In this document: one piece after another, positions 45,731-57,959 of the stretch | Numbering within the stretch: the stretch's first letter is position 1 | How the letters are laid out: the number at the start of each line of letters is the position of its first letter | NCBI GenBank assembly: GCA_903813345.2 | Contig: CAIIXF020000010.1 | Location: 19,911,181 to 19,975,180, forward strand | Direction of reading: 5' to 3' | Length of the DNA: 64,000 bases | From: Owenia fusiformis | Lineage: Eukaryota; Annelida; Polychaeta; Sabellida; Oweniidae | Position numbers and translations under genes: made by a program | The notes under the pieces: generated by a model | The model's input: only the letters and a program-made list of their open reading frames with translations | Databases searched by the model: none | Told to the model about the DNA's origin: nothing

Positions 45731-46253
45731 AGTGCATCATGAGTCACCTCAGCATTTGCACTTTTATTGTTGAACATGATGAAGTTATTCTCGTCTCATA
45801 GGGTGACAAGTACCATCAAGAAATCAGAAACACAGAAATTACCATTGTAAATGACCATTAACTTAGAGAGAATACTGAGTGTAATGTGTTGTCTGCCCTG
45901 ATGTCAAGAGAATCTCACCCTTTAACACTTATGAAATGGATATTCACCTGATCATCTTGTCTTACAAGCACTCAAGGATGAAAATGACATGCGTAATGCT
46001 TTTAAAAAGAGGCGTTATCTCTTTTTTTGTTTTGATTGCTCATGAAAAATTGCACTGAACATAATTTAGTATGATGTTCCATTGGGAAAAGATGCCCTCA
46101 GGATCAGAACCTAGTAATTTTAGGTTAATACAAAATCAAACTACAAAGAATTTTTTGTGCTTGATAATACCCCTCCCCCGACTGAAAACCCCAAAAAATT
46201 TGGCAATCGCACCCCCCACCCCCCTGACTGAAATGTGGCTACCCCCTGCCTTG

Positions 46254-46400
46254 AATATTCGAACACCTCTCTAATCTGAACACCTCTCAATGTGAACACT
46301 ATCTCCCATTAACTCACATATTTAAAAAACCTTGAAATGTGAACACCTGCTAATCTGAGTACTTATGGATAGTCCCAGTAACATTTGGATTATGTGATTA
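46254..46400 (+). repeat. Dispersed repeat, GTGAACACC family
   Basis: AACACCTCTCAATGTGAACA and CCTTGAAATGTGAACACCTG are shared with 49335-49480; shorter matches (ACACCTCTCAATAAGAGG near 59569) occur elsewhere. Just upstream, 46165-46250 has C-tracts and GACTGAAA repeats. Confidence 0.55.
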
Positions 46401-47152
46401 AGAAAAGGTACATTCTGATTAATCTGCAGTCACTCTTTACCCAATGCTTGAATTATTCCATGGGATAATATAGGTAGGAAAAAGAAAACAGTAGGTTTAT
46501 TAACCTGCTGTCTGCTATACGGGAGAGGAGAGGAGAGAAGCCTACCATCTCATTAACATTTGCTGCTGGGAAACTAGAAAGGATAATTAACTTGTTACTT
46601 ATATTAATCGAGAAATACCCTGATTGAATGATTGTCGGAGTGATTGTAGGAGATCTAGTAATATGAAGGGGAATGGATAATGGTCAGAAGGCAAGAGTAC
46701 GAGTTAACCTGTATCTCAAAAACAGTTTTTTCTGATTTGACAGAGTCCCTCATTACCTAGCCTAGGTACAAGCCCTTGTGAGTCCCCCTCCCACAAATAC
46801 TGTGTTGTATTGGTGAAGTGGATGAGGTCTTCAAGTAAGACTACTCTATCTAAAAATTGTGAGACTTTTTGTACTTAAGAATGAACAGGCTTTGGATACT
46901 ATAGTGACATTTTTTAACTTTCACTATTTCTGTTTCAGTCATTCAAAGCCTTGGCAACAGGCTCTGAAGTGGAAAATCTGAGTGAACCTCTGTGTTGTAC
47001 CAGATGCTTGATCTATTGGGGTTACAACGCAAGGTACAATTACACATCAGCAACCTAGCCTGTTACAGCTGCTTCACAGCTATGTAAGTATGCTCTTTAC
47101 CTTCATAATAGGAATGGATCTGAATATTGACAAGGAGGGGTGCCTAAAACAC
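46401..47152. other. Unassigned DNA with a TAGTCTAGCTA-family relic
   Basis: 46757-46795 (TAGCCTAGGTACAAGCCCTT) is a decayed left end of the family bounded at 33844 and 47153. No gene recognised. Confidence 0.45.
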
Positions 47153-47328
47153 TAGTCTAGCTACAAGCCCATGTGATCCCCCTCCCACTAATTGACTCAT
47201 CCTCCGATCACAGGGCTTCAAAATCCAGAATATCTTCTTTCCTACACAGGCAAAAAACTTCTCACACAGTGAGATGTGTAGTAGGGGGAGGGGTGGTGTC
47301 ACCTTGTAGTTAGACTATAAGGCGACTA
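47153..47328 (+). mobile_element. TAGTCTAGCTA-family MITE (176 bp, perfect 9-bp TSD)
   Basis: Begins TAGTCTAGCTACAAGCCCAT and ends CTTGTAGTTAGACTATAAGG with CGACTA. A perfect 9-bp duplication CTAAAACAC flanks it (47144-47152, 47329-47337). Terminal G- and C-rich stretches (CCCCCTCCCAC / GGGGGAGGGG) form the inner part of the inverted repeat. Confidence 0.85.
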
Positions 47329-47337
47329 CTAAAACAC

Positions 47338-48919
47338 CCTTTTAAAATAAGGTCTACATGTATTTGTTTTTCTGAAATTCAGGCACATGTTTCTCAAGAA
47401 ACAATTTTAATGCAATATAGCCATTTTGAATGAAGATTATACCTGAGCTGAAAAATCCCTATTTCGAGCCAAATTGAAAAAGTATGGTCCCTGTGCAATA
47501 CAGTGAAACATGGTTGTCTCAAGTGATTACTTGGTAAAGGTGTTTATATTGGAAGTAGTTCACTTTTAGAGGCTAAAAATCAAATATTGTTTTAATTGTG
47601 ATGTTATTCGAGGAGGTATTGACCTAAAGAACTTTGATGTATGGTTTCCTCTTTAAACCGAGATATATTTTTTCTATGGCAAAATAAAACGACAAAAAGT
47701 ATTCCTCAATCGTATTTTCTCTGAATTCATTCGAATCATGTACTGCTAGACTAGACATGTTGACAGACATTCTAATGATCACAGAGATATAGGGTTGAAA
47801 GATGGTGAATTGATTTGAGCTTCTGTTTGTTTTACCCTGTCTGTTCCTCTCATTCAGAATCAGGAACATTATAAGTATGTTTTTTACATATTGTTGTTTC
47901 TTACATATCAAGTCCTTTGGTAAAGACAAGTCAGGGAATATAGACTTGGTAATGGTGAAGCAAACCATAGTCATAATGTATGTGAACACCACCAACTATA
48001 TATTCACCTTTATCAAGTAGCTTTTTTCATTCAGTGTAAATTGGTGCTTTTTGTATTAGTATTAGGCACTGGCAGATCTGGGGGTGGGGGAATAGGGCTG
48101 GGGGAATGGGGCTGGGTTTCTAATTAGGGGATACATCAAGTAGCTGTTGCATGATTTCAGGAAATTGATTTTGAGATGTTACTTAATGGGCTTCATCTGG
48201 ATATTGATTATATAGGCTTTTGAATGGACAGTGCAAATATTGTAACTTGAGTTAGAGAGAGGAAAATGCTACATGCATGTTTCCATTTCATAAATTCAAT
48301 AATTGTTATTGTAGCAAATATGCATATCATTACAACCTATTACATTAATCAGGGAAACTGTTAACAAACTACATATCTATTACATCGTAGGAAGGTCAGT
48401 TATCCTTTATTAGTCTGTTATTACATTATGGCTTTGTTTGTAGCCATTTGTACACCTTGCAGAAAAGTATAACACGAATATGTAGATTATGGTATCCTGA
48501 GAGTGGAGAGGTGTGTATACAATGCCTTTGATCTTGCTTTACATTAATACGAACTGATGAATTGAGAACTGCAATCATAGTATATTTAATCAGTATAGAT
48601 CCTATTTCCCAATAGAACTCAGGGTATATATTCTCTTGCAAAATATCTAAAATAAGAAACACCCAAAATTTAGAATCTGGGTCTTTTGAGAAAAATGAGA
48701 CGTATTTTATAAGAAACTGGGTCCAAATAGGCTACATTTTTAGCCTCCTTGTTAATTTTTAATTTCCAAGACAGTTCATTACCCCTGTTGTCTATTAGAA
48801 ATTGTTTAAGGAAATATTATTGGTTGCTAGAGTGCATCTGAGTCAGATATCATGAGATCATGTTTATTCAATAAGAAATCAATCGTTAAAATATCAGAAT
48901 GTAATCTTTGAGTGTAAGA
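47338..48919. other. Unassigned AT-rich DNA
   Basis: The 123-codon minus-strand frame at 47624-47995 (first in-frame methionines include alternative starts; translation MVVFTYIMTMVCFTITKSIF at its head) has no motif I recognise and no splice support. Treated as chance. Confidence 0.45.
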
Positions 48920-49000
48920 GGACCCTATGGAGTCATGAAACTGGACCCCATGGGCTCATGTAACTGGACCCCATGGGCTCATGTAACTGGACCTTATGGA
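48920..49000. repeat. Three-copy 23-bp tandem repeat
   Basis: CTGGACCCCATGGGCTCATG plus TAA, with one diverged copy on each side. Confidence 0.85.
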
Positions 49001-49334
49001 CCATTTTGTCCAGCTGTGTTCTAAGATAACATGCAACATTGTCATGCAACATATGTTAATTGTCAGTCAAATAGCCTAAACCTAATTGATGCGATACATT
49101 ATTTTATTTTCCATGGTTATGACATTTAGATATGTAATAACAATGATCTATCACTTAATTCATCCTCATAAAATGCAACAAATGACCTAACCAGCCATTT
49201 AGGTAACAAACTGGCATTACTGGGTGTTATTTTTCAATTTGAGCCTATTTTTAAGAAGGTGGGCCCACATATCCCAAAATTTTTGAAAGTCCGGTTCCCT
49301 TGATTTCCAGGTCTGCCCCTTTGAAATGCAGGTA

Positions 49335-49480
49335 TAGTAAAACCTGTATATCCAAACACCATTTTTACACCTCTCAATGTGAACACCTTTTCTCAGTCCC
49401 AATTTTACTAAGAAACCTTGGAATGTGAACACCTTCTCATGCAAACACTTTTGGGTGTTCCTAGTGGCATTTACATGAGG
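49335..49480 (+). repeat. Dispersed repeat, GTGAACACC family
   Basis: AACCTGTATATCCAAACACC, CCTCTCAATGTGAACACC, CTCAGTCCCAATTTTACTAA and GAATGTGAACACC are shared with 46254-46400 and 13045-13110. Class unknown. Confidence 0.6.
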
Positions 49481-49508
49481 CAGATTTAACTAACTGTATG
49501 AAAATTAT

Positions 49509-49886
49509 TACCCTGCGTGCAGAGTCTAGTTAAACTACACTCTGCCTAGTAGAGACCATATTACAGTTTAGTAGCCCCGCCCCAACGACGGGTACCGGTG
49601 ACAGTTTGGGTAATAAATCACTTCTGACCTACGCGCTGACCTTTCTTCCACCAGTCAGCGAGCTTGAAGAAACATACGCCAAATGCGTTCTAGTTAAATA
49701 TGCGCATGTCATTGGTCAATTCTGGTCTCAACGATGACGTTAGAAGGGATGACCATATATAGAACGTCGGTCAAATTTGGCCGACGAACACTGATTGGCG
49801 CGGTGAGTTCACAGGTTTATTCTAGTTTGAAAGAGTGAAGACGAAGCTCTATTTTAAGAAGTGAAGTCAAACGAATGCAAAGGGTA
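49509..49886 (+). mobile_element. Full-length TACCCT-family MITE (378 bp, perfect 9-bp TSD)
   Basis: Begins TACCCTGCGTGCAGAGTCTA and ends CAAACGAATGCAAAGGGTA. A perfect 9-bp duplication GAAAATTAT flanks it (49500-49508, 49887-49895). It is highly similar to the inverted 37464 copy across its whole length, including GATTGGCGCGGTGAGTTCAC and the CCAAT motifs, while its CRE has one change (TGACGTTA). The pair at 37464 and 49509 lie in opposite orientation 12 kb apart. Confidence 0.92.
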
Positions 49887-50193
49887 GAAAATTATACTTG
49901 TGATGGAGGTTCTGACTGTTTATAGAAGGTTGTCTTGTAATTTGCAGCTCTCGTTTGATCAGAGTCAGCCTTTGCTTATTTGCTTAGTAAATTGATGAAA
50001 TTATTCTACAAATAGTATTACGCAGTTTGTCATTTCAGAATTGATCATTATGGTTAAGTGCTACGATTATTGTCCCACTCACTTTTTTACTATCTGAACC
50101 TATATTATGATATTATCTTACACAAGAGCTCAATAAGAGAGTTTAACATACTTATCTTGAGAGGAAACATATCCTTCTATCAGTTATTAGAAG

Positions 50194-50387
50194 CAGTGTT
50201 CTCTCCAGGATTTTTTCACTAGTTGGTGCAAAATTCTTAATTTCACAATTTGGTCAAAATATGCCTAATTTTCATGATTTTCTCATTTTCAAGTGGGTGC
50301 AAGTAGATTCTTAAATGGGTGCAAGCCTATTTTTTAAATCTCAAGTGGGTGCAGCGCCTACTTGCTTTAATGCTGTGGACATCACTG
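50194..50387 (+). mobile_element. CAGTG...CACTG MITE (194 bp), uninterrupted copy
   Basis: Begins CAGTGTTCTCTCCAGGATTT and ends GCTGTGGACATCACTG, an imperfect inverted pair. The interior (CATGATTTTCTCATTTTCAA, GTGGGTGCAAG) matches the split copy at 14695-17449. The 5-bp flanks AGAAG and ACTTG do not match, so the duplication has decayed or the border is slightly misplaced. Confidence 0.75.
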
Positions 50388-50996
50388 ACTTGGTATATTG
50401 ATCGTTTGAAAACAGAACGATATGAATCAGAATCCATCTAGACTTTTTAGTTTGTATTTACAAATAAAGACCTGAATGGGGTGCAAACTCCCACCAAAGG
50501 CCATAAAAGATGCATGTAAAAATGTAATTGTGTAAGTGAATTGCAAACTAAATGCAACATGACAAACTGACAACAGGATGCTATATCTAACCAGATACAA
50601 TATCTGTTATGAAATTGTTTTCACTATGAGTTACAGTAGACAGATGGAAAACACAACTCTACAAGAGTTAAACAGAAAAAAAAACTGCATGCCTTGGAAC
50701 TTTGGGGGTTGGTAAGACCTGAATAAAGAAATAAATTTTCTGAGTTAATAGAAATATCCTGATCAGACAGACAGCCGGGTATATTCATATGCAGTTTCTC
50801 TTAGATGGATTATATTTGTATATTTATATATTTTTGATTATGTTTGTAAACACCTCAAATATGGCAGGTGTGTTATGAAATAAACACCTCAATATGGCTA
50901 CCCAAAGACAACTTGTCATATCCAAAGATCAAATCTTTGATATGCAGGTTAGAATACATTTAACAGTTCTTTTCTATTGATCAAAACAAAACGATT

Positions 50997-51177
50997 CAGG
51001 CCCTTTGCCAGCTTTTGCCAAGGGAGGTTCACTTTTGACAATTTTGATTCAGTAATGGCCAAAATCACTTAAAAAGTACTCAGAATGGTGAAAAACTGCA
51101 TGATTTTAAAAGAATTTTTGGCCAGGGGAGGGGGGTATTCAGTCAAACCCATCAAACTCCCCCTGGCTATGGGCCTG
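50997..51177 (+). mobile_element. CAGGCCC-family MITE (181 bp, decayed flanks)
   Basis: Begins CAGGCCCTTTGCCAGCTTTT and ends CCTGGCTATGGGCCTG. The interior AATGGTGAAAAACTGCATGA matches 33914 and 61686. Flanks CGATT and GGATG share three of five bases, consistent with an older insertion. Confidence 0.8.
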
Positions 51178-51604
51178 GGATGAAGATCAGAATAGGTAGA
51201 ACATTATTCACTTCAGCTTAACTAAAGGTAATATATTTCTTAGTTTTGCATATATCTTCAGTTTCCCTACTTTAATGTTTATATATCTTATACTGTACTT
51301 AAAGTTGAGATTCCCCTCGCAATAGATTTGAAGTGTATAGCCAATGAGGATTTAAAGTGTTTATGTGTTAGAAAGGGGGGGGTAGTTTGACAATTACTAT
51401 TATTTTCTGAAATACAAGACCCAGATAACCGAACATCTTGCACATGGAGAATTCATCAATTTATCATCTATCAATAGTATTAACTTGGGTTATAGAACAA
51501 GTTACTTTCCAAGATTGTAGCTCTGGGTTTATGCTTTAATCTCAGCTGAAGAATGTAAATCAATTACTTCCTGATTGCGCATCGCAGAATATCACAGTAG
51601 TCAT

Positions 51605-51800
51605 GTATTAGAATAGAAAATAGAGTAGAAAAAAGAGGAGAAAAGAGTAGAAAAAAGAAAAGAGTGGAAAAAAGTGAAATTAGCAAGGAATGAAGTGAAC
51701 ACTCTAAATTGTGTGGAAAATCAAGAAAACCAGGTAGCTCAGTTAAAGATAAGAGAGTAAATATGGAAAATGTTTGAGCAAAGGGGGAAATATATCATCA
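51605..51800 (+). repeat. Dispersed repeat, copy 3 of 3 (family X)
   Basis: GTGGAAAAAAGTGAAATTAG, CAAGGAATGAAGTGAACACT and CTAAATTGTGTGG align with 5640 and 31377. A purine-rich GAGTAGAAAAAAG stretch precedes it. Confidence 0.5.
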
Positions 51801-52113
51801 CAGGTATTTTCCCTGTAAAAACATCTAATACCCTGGCCTGTGATGGTTTTCTTGAAACAATCAAATGCTCTTAAGATTAATTAATACTGATATTCTTGTA
51901 GCTACTCTGAATTGGATTAAAGTTCATTCACAAAATATTTTTAAAACGTATAGATGTTGAAATGGGTTGAAATGCTCAGAAAATGTTTCTTCTCAATGCT
52001 CTGTTTCTGTCTGTAAGTTACCTCTTTATTACTTGCACATGGCTACAGTCTCCACTTCTACTTTAAAAAGAGATTGTCTTGATTTGTTTCCTCATAATTT
52101 GTCTAATACTGTA

Positions 52114-52301
52114 GGGGACTAAATAAAGGAGGTATAGGGGGCCGGGGAGGACTGAATAAATGAGGGATAGGGGGAGGACTGAATAAAGCAGGGATAGGGG
52201 GAGGACTGAATAAAGGAGGGATAGGGGGAGGACTGAATAAAGCAGGGATAGGGGGAGGACTGAATAAAGGAGGGATAGGGGGAGGACTGAATAAAGGAGG
52301 A
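52114..52301. repeat. Minisatellite, 27-bp unit
   Basis: Seven copies of GACTGAATAAAGGAGGGATA with GGGGGAG. Period 27 keeps frame, so minus-strand frames (52063-52335, 52119-52355) of repeated YSVLPLSLL or SSPYPSFIQ are artefacts. Confidence 0.93.
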
Positions 52302-55300
52302 TAATGCAGATACAGACAATAGGCACAACAGGCAATCTTTAAAAGAGAGCTTCATCTACGTTTGTAAGGCTGTAACACCCAGTAGTGATTGATTCAAGAC
52401 TACTGCTTGGAGGTGAAAGGGAGGGGGGGTAGTATTAAGTACTCTTAGTATAAACCTATTCCATACAAATATATGTTTCCTCCTTGTTACTAAGACATAG
52501 TCTAGCTACAAAGACTACCATTGACATTGCTGTTGATTTTGTGATTTATACATGTCAGGGATTACTTGAGTAATCTATTTATTCCAAGTAACTTTGAAAT
52601 TGATTGGAAATGTTTTGAATTTATCACGCCAGGACATACAAGCGGATCTCATTGTATCTATTATATTGAACTGTTTAACATCATCGAAATTACTCCAGAC
52701 CCTTAGTAAATAAACATATGGGTATGCAATTGATCTTAATAGTTTATCCTGTAAAATGAATACTAGGTCAGAAAACAAAAACAAAATAATTGAACATGCA
52801 TCGAGCTGTTTACCCTAGCCAAAAAATTTTCTTTTTTTTAATCATGGGAGAGAATGACAGTTAAACTTGTCGATTTTGAATGCCACTCGGACCAGCCAAC
52901 AGTGTTCGGATTAGAAGGTGTTCACATCTTGATACACGTCCTGATACACAAAGCCTAGCATCACACACTTACTATGATGAAGATAATGCATATGAAGCTT
53001 TCTTTTAAGGAAGTGAAATTAAAGTTTTAAAAAGGGTAGCAATTGAAAGGGGGAGGTGTAAAGAATTATTTATGATATTCCCTCCAAAATCTTGGTCCTT
53101 TTTAGAAAATCCAGAGGGGGGCAGGTCCGCCAGTATGATCATACACCTGTAAGTCATTGTATAGAGACCCATGTGTGTTAATGATGAGTCTGACACAATG
53201 AATCAGTGAAAAATATGGTCTACTTTTCATACAGAAATGCACTGACAAAGAAACAAACAATGGCCATATATTGTACTAATGATATCTCAAATAGGAAGCT
53301 TTCTGAAAAATACTTATGTAACTATTATCTACCATGAAAAGGAATTTTCTTGTACATCGTTAAAATCATGTTTTTCAGTGTGCTTATCTGCTCAACTATT
53401 TCTCTGAAATATGTTTGCTTATTTCGTTGAGCAATTTCCCGACAATGATCATGTCATTTAACGTGATCGCTGAGTTAATCGACTGTAAAGAAAACAGCGA
53501 TTCCATTTTGTTTTTCCGATTCAATGCTCTCATTTTGTTCCGCAGTTAATCACCATCCATTGAAACCAATTTTATTTTTTTAAATATTTTATTAGAAACG
53601 GTTATAAAATCAATTTTTTATCTCGAAGGTTTTATAAGGATATTTTGTTTTAATCTACATAATTGATCACCAGTAATCAAAGTAGTTATTCATAGCGGTG
53701 GCAAATCTTTTATAAAAAATCTTTTGAAAAAATGCAGATTACATATGGTGAAAATCATTCAGTGTTTTTCTTATTTTCTTATTAATAATTAGACTAATCT
53801 TCTTCTATGTCTCTTGACCACCACCCCCCAGCATCATTTTCCCTCAGATGTGTGACATGTTTTTCAGGGGAGGGTCCTTATCATGCAAGACATTCCTTGG
53901 ACATTTGTTTATTTCATATCATACATAAACAGAAAGAAGTAATCATAGAATAAGGGGGTAGAGAGTCTGCGACTTAAAACATAGTCTTACATCCATCCCC
54001 CATAACCATACATGTATAGACTTTCTATATCTGCACACTGAGACACAGGACCTAGTACTATTAATCTTATTAAGAATCAAAATCAAAATTATTGGAAAGG
54101 GTGCTATATACGGAAGGTAAATAGATATATTAGGCCATGGGCGTAGCCGAGGGGGGGATGATGTGTGCGATCCATCCCTACAAAAAGAAAAGAAGCAATT
54201 TTGTAGAATTTGTTGAAGCTTGTTGCAAGACTACTTTAGACTAAAGTTGTGTGTAAAACAGAAATACACTAAAGGAGCATCCTGTTGTGAATGTTGAAAC
54301 ATATTTCTAGCGCAGAGATAACTATGATGTACTAACTGTGAAATACCTTGGCGTACTTAAAACACTGGCAAGTTAAAACATATGTTAGTGTGTGGTAGTT
54401 GGACAGAGATTAATTAGAGGTTTCATGACTGCTAGTTAGTGTTAGGTCTTTAGAGGCGCCTGTATACTTCAGGGCACTTCCTATGCCTCCTTCTAAGATG
54501 ACTGAATTAATCTATTCTTGATGATTTGTAAAGAAATGCACAGTTAACCTCTCAAAGGGAACACCTCAAGATGCAGTGGTTCTTATACATGTCACCATGA
54601 ACACTTTCAGCTTATTTTGCGAGCATTCGCTTTTTCATCAATTTGAAGATTCACTTTGATCAATTTGGGCCATTCATTTTGTGGTCAGTTGAGATTTGCA
54701 GAGAAGGAGTATTTACTGCTGTTTACAATACTTACTTTAATAATTAGGGAAATGTTTGTTATAAAAACTGGGGAGATTAAAACTATGAATAATCTAAGTA
54801 ATTATGTCATTTTCCCATTTATGGATTGATTTTCCAGCGATCCTAGCCTTAAACAGGATCTCTGAGTGTTTCTGCGAAATTAAGCGCCTTCGTCTATAAG
54901 CCCTCATTTGTGCTATTGATTCTCTTTATTTGCTCCGGGAGATTTGATGTAATAAGGTTTGGAAGGTGTATCAATAACGATTACTCTGTCAGAGTCATGA
55001 ATTCTGTTTTAATACAACATTTGATCACTGACACAAGTCCAGTAATTACAACCTTGCAGAATGTTGTTGAACATGAGACATAACTGATATTACTGATACA
55101 TGTTCTATAACATGGATGAAATAAGGCATGCATTTAAGCAGTGATATCTATATGGTATGTTTTTCTTGCACAGTCCTTATACAAGCCAGAAAACCCATTA
55201 GGATTTATTCAAGCTTGGAACTGAGCTGCCTTATAAATAAGCTCATACCTGAGCACTGTTCCAAGATTAGTTCCTTCATGCCTCTGTACAAAACAAAGAT

Positions 55301-56402
55301 CTCACTTTCACAAGATCGACAGGAGAGGGGGATTCCATTGAACAAACATTCTTGAATCATGTTCCCATCATTGTCATTAAAATTCATGAACATTGATTTG
55401 AAGTTCTCTATATGAAGTAGTAGAAATTAGAACTGCTTTGCGATGAGTAATAAAAATAGCATGTCATACAAAAACATTTATAGATGCAATAGTTAATTAT
55501 AATAAAAAGCACAATGGGACATTAAAGGGAACATAATGACCCAAAGCCCTATAAATCAAATTGAGAACGATAACAAGGCAATAAAGCTCAAAATACTAAT
55601 ACGTACATCAGAGAGTTGCAAGACTGGAAATGTTTTGTGTATCAATTTACGAATTGACCAGAAGATCTGTTGTTTCCTATTTTGTTACAATGTGGTATTG
55701 AGGTTTCACAGAATCACCAATATAGATGGTTTAGTCACTTTGATTGCCTGCCAGTGGTTTGGGATCACTTGTGTTTTGTTCCATGTTTGATTTTCAGATC
55801 TCGGAGATTGGCTTGAGTAGATTAATATGAGATGGGTGTGGATTAAGTTGCGTTTTTTGTACGAAAAACATGTCAGGTTTCTAATAGATAGGAATGTAAA
55901 ATCTGCAGTATTTTATAAGGGGGACTCAAATATGTTATTTTATGGCATCAATAGTCAGAAAAACAAATATGTAAACATAGATTACTTTTCAAAAATCCTA
56001 TATCCATTTTAAAGTTGATGTTTTATTTTAATGAGTTTGGTGAATGAGTAAGGAAACTCAAGTTTGTTTTATATACCACCCTTGTAAATAACGTATCAAC
56101 TTTGAGGTTGGTTGGGAAACATCCGAAACATTTAAGGTTAAATAGGAGTAAAAATATCAATATTGCTTCAAATTAGGTATTGTTATTAGCAATATTTGTA
56201 AGTTGGAGAAAGTGTCAATGAGATTTCTTGTTCATATTTTGAGATTTACGACCAGTTGCATATACATTATCTACCACCTGTACTAACAAAGCTTCTCTGT
56301 TTGCCATTTTCTGTTTGCCATTCATTATGATTGTTTGTCTAATTGTTACATCAGTTGATTCATTATAGCCATTATTTCAAGCTGATTCCAATAGAAAATC
56401 AT
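52302..56402. other. Mostly unique DNA
   Basis: No gene recognised. Solo TTTTAAAAGAGAGCTTC-type motifs lie at 52340-52360 and, inverted, 52993-53037, the latter ending AAAAAGGGTA like a TACCCT-family end. 54133-54185 is a hAT-end fragment (GGGCGTAGCCGAGGGGGG). CpG-bearing, repeat-free islands at about 53420-53720 and 54830-55010 may be regulatory (inference). Confidence 0.4.
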
Positions 56403-56536
56403 CAGACCCGTAGCCAGGGGGGGTTCGCAGGGTTCGGGCCTTTTAGCCTAATTTGGGCCAAAATTGTCAAATGTGAACCCCCCCTGGAAATTTTTGAAAA
56501 TTGAACCCCCCTTGGCAAATCCTGGCTACGGGCCTG
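56403..56536 (-). mobile_element. CAGGCCCGTAGCC MITE (134 bp, perfect 5-bp TSD)
   Basis: Ends CAGACCCGTAGCCAGGGGGG and CCTGGCTACGGGCCTG. A perfect 5-bp duplication ATCAT flanks it (56398-56402, 56537-56541). It is a shorter derivative of the family at 33914 and 61686. Confidence 0.9.
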
Positions 56537-56548
56537 ATCATCATCTTG

Positions 56549-57265
56549 AAAGGAGGAGGGAAGTTAGCGCAACAGATTTTGGACAGTCATATGTTTGATT
56601 TCGGCCATTTCCTGGGGATTTAAACAGGTGCATATGTTAGGCGAATGTTTTACCTCCAGGAAAATCACTTCTAGAGATGATAAAATAATTTTGACTTTGA
56701 GACAGGGTAGATGCAAACAACCCACCCATATGTTTTTTCTGAAATGTTTTCCTGATTTTCAACCCCTTCCATCCTTTCTTTTTTAATTTTTCTTGCATCA
56801 ATATGTTGCGTTTTGACACACAGTTGATCCCTTAAAAGGAATAAATGATTCCATTAGATAAAGTGGAAAACAATATTTCCCATGTTATTTTCCCATTGGA
56901 AAAATCATTGCTTTCAGCTAAGTTTGGTCACCCATAATGGGTATCTTTAAAACCCCTGAAGGAATCACTTATTCCTTTAAAGTGGTTAACTATATGTCAA
57001 AATGCAACATATTGATGCAAGAAAAATTAAAAAAGCAGGGATGGAAGGGGTCGAAAAATAGGAAAACATTTCAGAAAAATCATGTGGGTGGGTTGTTTGC
57101 ATCTAACCTGTCTCAAAGTCGAAATTATTTTATCATCTCTAGAAGTGATTTTCCTGGAGGTAATGCAATGGCCTAACATATGCAATTGTTTAAATCCTCA
57201 GAAAATGGCCAAAATTCAACATATGACTGTACAAAAATCTGTTGCGCTAATTTCCCTCCTCCTTT
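56549..57265. mobile_element. 717-bp fold-back element
   Basis: The ends AAAGGAGGAGGGAAGTTAGC and the inverse of GCTAATTTCCCTCCTCCTTT frame two arms of about 300 bp that match through CAGTCATATG, CCTCCAGGAAAATCACTTCT, TTTTATCATCTCTAGAAGTG and TGCATCAATATGTTG. Pairing continues to about 56852 and resumes at about 56960, leaving a ~110-bp spacer. No clear target duplication. Mirrored frames at 56595-56819 and 56937-57288 are the two arms translated and are not genes. Confidence 0.85.
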
Positions 57266-57462
57266 CCAGGAAACATTACTTAAAATAGTTTAGAATGGAA
57301 GGTGAACTTCAGCCTGAAAGAACAATTCATTTGTCTTTCCATTTGTCACTGAGTCTCTTACTGGAGGCCTATTACTGTTGACACTTTGATATGATTCTAA
57401 TGGACATCTTCACAAGTTCCAGGCCTACTATTGTAGACCTGCGTTTGTCAAAAATTTTTGAA

Positions 57463-57672
57463 ACCAAAGATGTCATATAACAATATCAGTGATGTGAAAG
57501 CTACCAAAAATGTCAAATAATGATACCAAAGATGTTATTGGTGACAAAGATATTATTGGTGACAAAGATGCTATTGGTGACAAAGATGTTATTGGTGGTA
57601 CCAAATATGTTATTTGTGACAAAGATGCTATTGGTGACAAAGATGTTATTGGCGACAAAGATGTCATATATT
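57463..57672. repeat. Minisatellite, 18-bp unit GACAAAGATGTTATTGGT
   Basis: About eight clear copies (57525-57665) and diverged ones to the left. Frames at 57473-57791 on the minus strand are period artefacts. Confidence 0.9.
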
Positions 57673-57959
57673 GATAACACTTGATAATATGCCTTTTTAC
57701 CACAACAATGCCTTTCTATCACAGGAAAGACCCTACTAGATGTTTTCAATTCATTATTGATGCCCAATATAATATATAGCGAAGTTTGCAATAGGAGTCA
57801 TCGACTGATATTAACTACAGCATGTGATTCTTGTGTATCCTGCAGATGTAGATGATGGAAATGTTTTTTTTATGAAAAGTCTGGATTTTTTTAGGTCTTC
57901 AAAGCTATGAATCTAAGCTATGAATTAGATTGTTTCTCTGTAATCTCATTTTATTTATT

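Noticed and set aside
47624-47995. 123-codon minus-strand frame
   Set aside because: AT-rich composition, no motif, and no exon boundaries; not distinguishable from chance in a window this long.
52063-52355. Minus-strand frame resembling a hydrophobic repeat protein (YSVLPLSLL)n
   Set aside because: Product of the 27-bp minisatellite; two frames are open.
52811-53037. A possible TACCCT-family copy (TACCCTAGCC ... AAAAAGGGTA)
   Set aside because: The flanking 9-bp sequences (CGAGCTGTT, GCAATTGAA) do not match and the left part does not align; only the right-end relic is supported.
56595-57288. Similar frames in both halves of the fold-back element, suggesting a duplicated gene
   Set aside because: The two arms of a palindrome translate alike by symmetry; there is no gene-like composition or start context.
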